NCBI GenBank assembly: GCA_002292345.1
Contig: DBBT01000090.1
Location: 1 to 58,306, forward strand
DNA from: Opitutia bacterium UBA977
GTDB lineage: Bacteria; Verrucomicrobiota; Verrucomicrobiia; Opitutales; Coraliomargaritaceae
Direction of reading: 5' to 3'
DNA length: 58,306 nt
The position numbers and the translations under genes are program-made. The notes beneath the pieces were generated by a model. The model saw only the letters and a program-made list of their open reading frames with translations, searched no databases and was not told the origin of the DNA. Below, piece by piece: positions 56,877-58,306 of the stretch; within the stretch, counting starts at the first letter, position 1; each line of letters opens with the position of its first letter.

Positions 56877-57968
56877 CTAATCCGACGCCACTTGTTTCTT
56901 GGCAGCAATATCTCCACGCCGCGGACCGACACTCAACTCCCCAGTGCCTGACAGCAACACCGCGGCAGGCCGCGTCTCAGGAAAATAGGAAAAGATAATC
57001 ACCATAATCACCGTGATCGGCACACATAAGAACATGCCTGGAATGCCCCAAATCGAGCCCCACAGACCAAGTGACAACAAAATGACGATCGGACTTAGAT
57101 TCAAACGGTTGCCCATCAATCGCGGTTCCAACAGGCTACCAATACAAAACTGCAAGCCGGTTAATACTGAGGCAGTGATCACAAAAGGGCCGAAGGTATC
57201 AAACTGCACCAAAGCCAAGACCGACGGAAACGCGGTCGCAATGATCGAACCAATTGTTGGTATGAAATTGAGAAAAAAGATAAGAACCGCCCAGAAGCTA
57301 GCGAAATCGACTCCGACTAGGTTTAACACCAAATAGCTTAACAACGCAGTCGCTGCACTAGTAAGGACTTTAATCCCGATATAGGAGCGGATATCAGAAC
57401 GAATCTTCTCCATCAGCCCTAAGACCTCTTCGAGACGATCTGAATCTCGAACCAGTCCATGCATTTTTGCAGTAAATGTGCGCTGCTCTAACAAGAGAAA
57501 AATCAGATACAAAATAATAATTCCAGTCCGACTGACCAACGAGCGCACAGTGCCCCCAATATCCTGTAAATAACTGCTCAAATTAATCTGAGCAAAGATC
57601 TCCCTAATATTGGGTGCTTCCTCAACCCCGAATAGTTCATAGCCTTTATAAATCAAACCCTCCAAATTCTGCTGATACAGGGGCGCGACTTTGATCACAC
57701 TGGCGATATTTACCGTGATCAATTGAATCACTAAACTCAACGAAGCCAAGATCACTGCAATCGCCACAATCATGGCAATCGGACGGGGCAACGACACACG
57801 ACCAATACGCAGGCGACAAATTGTATGTGCCAAAATATTGATTAGATAAGCGACCGCGCCAGCAATCACCAGGGGCAACAACAAAGCCTGCCCAAGATAG
57901 AGCAAATAAAAGCTCAAAAAGACGATCAACATCGTTAACGCTGCGCGCTGCAATTTCATAGCAGTCAT
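56877..57968 (-). CDS. AI-2E family transporter
   Basis: A 363-residue membrane protein of the AI-2E/PerM type with seven or eight helices. The first helices are LTMLIVFLSFYLLYLGQALLL-like and end in AYLINILAH. A cytoplasmic amphipathic part (VAPLYQQNLEGLIYKGYELFG) follows, then the helix pairs including FASFWAVLIFFLNFIPTIGS, the family hallmark N-x-x-P-x-x-G, and LEPRLMGNRLNLSPIVILLSLG near the C-terminus. Some relatives export AI-2 or act as Na+/H+ antiporters; the substrate here is unknown. Confidence 0.9.
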   Translation of the reverse strand: MTAMKLQRAALTMLIVFLSFYLLYLGQALLLPLVIAGAVAYLINILAHTICRLRIGRVSLPRPIAMIVAIAVILASLSLVIQLITVNIASVIKVAPLYQQNLEGLIYKGYELFGVEEAPNIREIFAQINLSSYLQDIGGTVRSLVSRTGIIILYLIFLLLEQRTFTAKMHGLVRDSDRLEEVLGLMEKIRSDIRSYIGIKVLTSAATALLSYLVLNLVGVDFASFWAVLIFFLNFIPTIGSIIATAFPSVLALVQFDTFGPFVITASVLTGLQFCIGSLLEPRLMGNRLNLSPIVILLSLGLWGSIWGIPGMFLCVPITVIMVIIFSYFPETRPAAVLLSGTGELSVGPRRGDIAAKKQVASD

Positions 57969-58070
57969 TTAATAAGAAGTATTCGGACGATGTCCACCAC
58001 GGAGCACCATGAATATTCAACTAAGCTAGGCCATTTGCGATTCTTCAAAAACGTCATACCGTGTCTACCC

Positions 58071-58306
58071 ATGAAACACATAATCCTCATCGCCCTCAGC
58101 CTATCTCTCTTCGCCTTCAGTCTACACGCGACAAAACCCGATAACCCAGGAAAACCCGACCAACAAAAAACTGTTCAAAATCAATCTAATGCGCACCACT
58201 CCGATTCTGACGCAGTCAAATCAAAAGACCAGCAGGAGAAAAAAGAGAAAAAAGAAAAGAAGGAAAAAGAAGCGAAGCATTCAGCTGATGATGACGGCGT
58301 TGAAGA
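58071..58306 (+). CDS. Lysine-rich secreted protein, cut by the window end
   Basis: The ATG at 58071 opens a frame that is still open at the right edge (78 codons seen). It begins with a signal peptide (MKHIILIALSLSLFAFSLHA), then a polar stretch with Asn, Gln and His, and a strongly charged run of alternating Lys and Glu (DQQEKKEKKEKKEKEAKH). It may be a periplasmic charged protein. The rest is unseen and no family is assigned. Confidence 0.65.
   Translation, partial: MKHIILIALSLSLFAFSLHATKPDNPGKPDQQKTVQNQSNAHHSDSDAVKSKDQQEKKEKKEKKEKEAKHSADDDGVE

Overview
The window reads as chromosomal DNA of a Gram-negative bacterium. It carries a Kdo transferase (waaA), an MlaA-type outer-membrane lipoprotein, lipoproteins with lipoboxes and a type IV pilus / type II secretion toolkit. 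Several family features (SHD1-like secreted protein, PilX-like minor pilins, an Arg-type EF-P with EfpL-like ends, few Shine-Dalgarno sequences) fit the PVC group, most likely Verrucomicrobiota of the Opitutae/Puniceicoccales kind. That placement is inference. No phage, transposase, integrase or CRISPR array was seen. Most of the window is core housekeeping genes with several unusual lineage-specific genes between them.

Layout. 1-1131: ABC-2 ATPase (cut by the window edge) and acylphosphatase. 1285-4186: three co-directional genes of unknown role: a hypothetical, a divergent sigma-factor-like protein, and a PhoD-type phosphatase whose metal ligands are all replaced. 4304-5909: lipB-lipA (lipoate). 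6092-7951: an MlaA lipoprotein fused to an alpha/beta hydrolase. 8237-11908: ACT-domain protein, TetR regulator, metallophosphoesterase with a membrane partner, purC. 12038-12155: tRNA-Glu with its terminator. 12281-14350: M23 peptidase, lipoprotein, hypothetical. 14742-22039: isochorismatase-like hydrolase, aroC, degenerate CobW-like protein, YdjM-like membrane protein, rsmJ, MscS channel, TlyA methyltransferase. 22185-26447: aguA-aguB (agmatine to putrescine), hisG, divergent bcp and an orphan OmpR-type regulator. 26622-28930: first PilB/GspE ATPase operon with a small protein and a receiver protein. 28993-36842: sodium/solute symporter, cysteine-rich secreted protein, dus, low-MW phosphatase, efp, pyrC, rdgB, ribD, MBL-fold hydrolase. 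37034-38698: tRNA-Ser(GGA) and waaA. 38706-43694: second PilB/GspE operon, headed by a free-standing MshEN-like domain and two NtrC-type response regulators with ruined ATPase centres. 43941-46295: fabG-acpP-fabF. 46424-50976: rluB-like, folD, RDD membrane protein, REC-histidine kinase, proC. 51050-54991: slyX and a minor-pilin operon followed by an SHD1-like protein. 55051-58306: FMN-dependent nitronate monooxygenase-like protein, AI-2E family transporter, and the start of a lysine-rich secreted protein.

The strongest candidate for an undescribed system is 38706-43694. There a putative c-di-GMP-binding MshEN domain and two receiver/pseudo-NtrC proteins are co-transcribed with a pilus-type ATPase; a second ATPase operon with its own receiver protein (26622-28930) and a minor-pilin operon (51722-54291) lie in the same window. 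The next most interesting are the MlaA-hydrolase fusion and the catalytically dead PhoD homologue downstream of a sigma-like protein.
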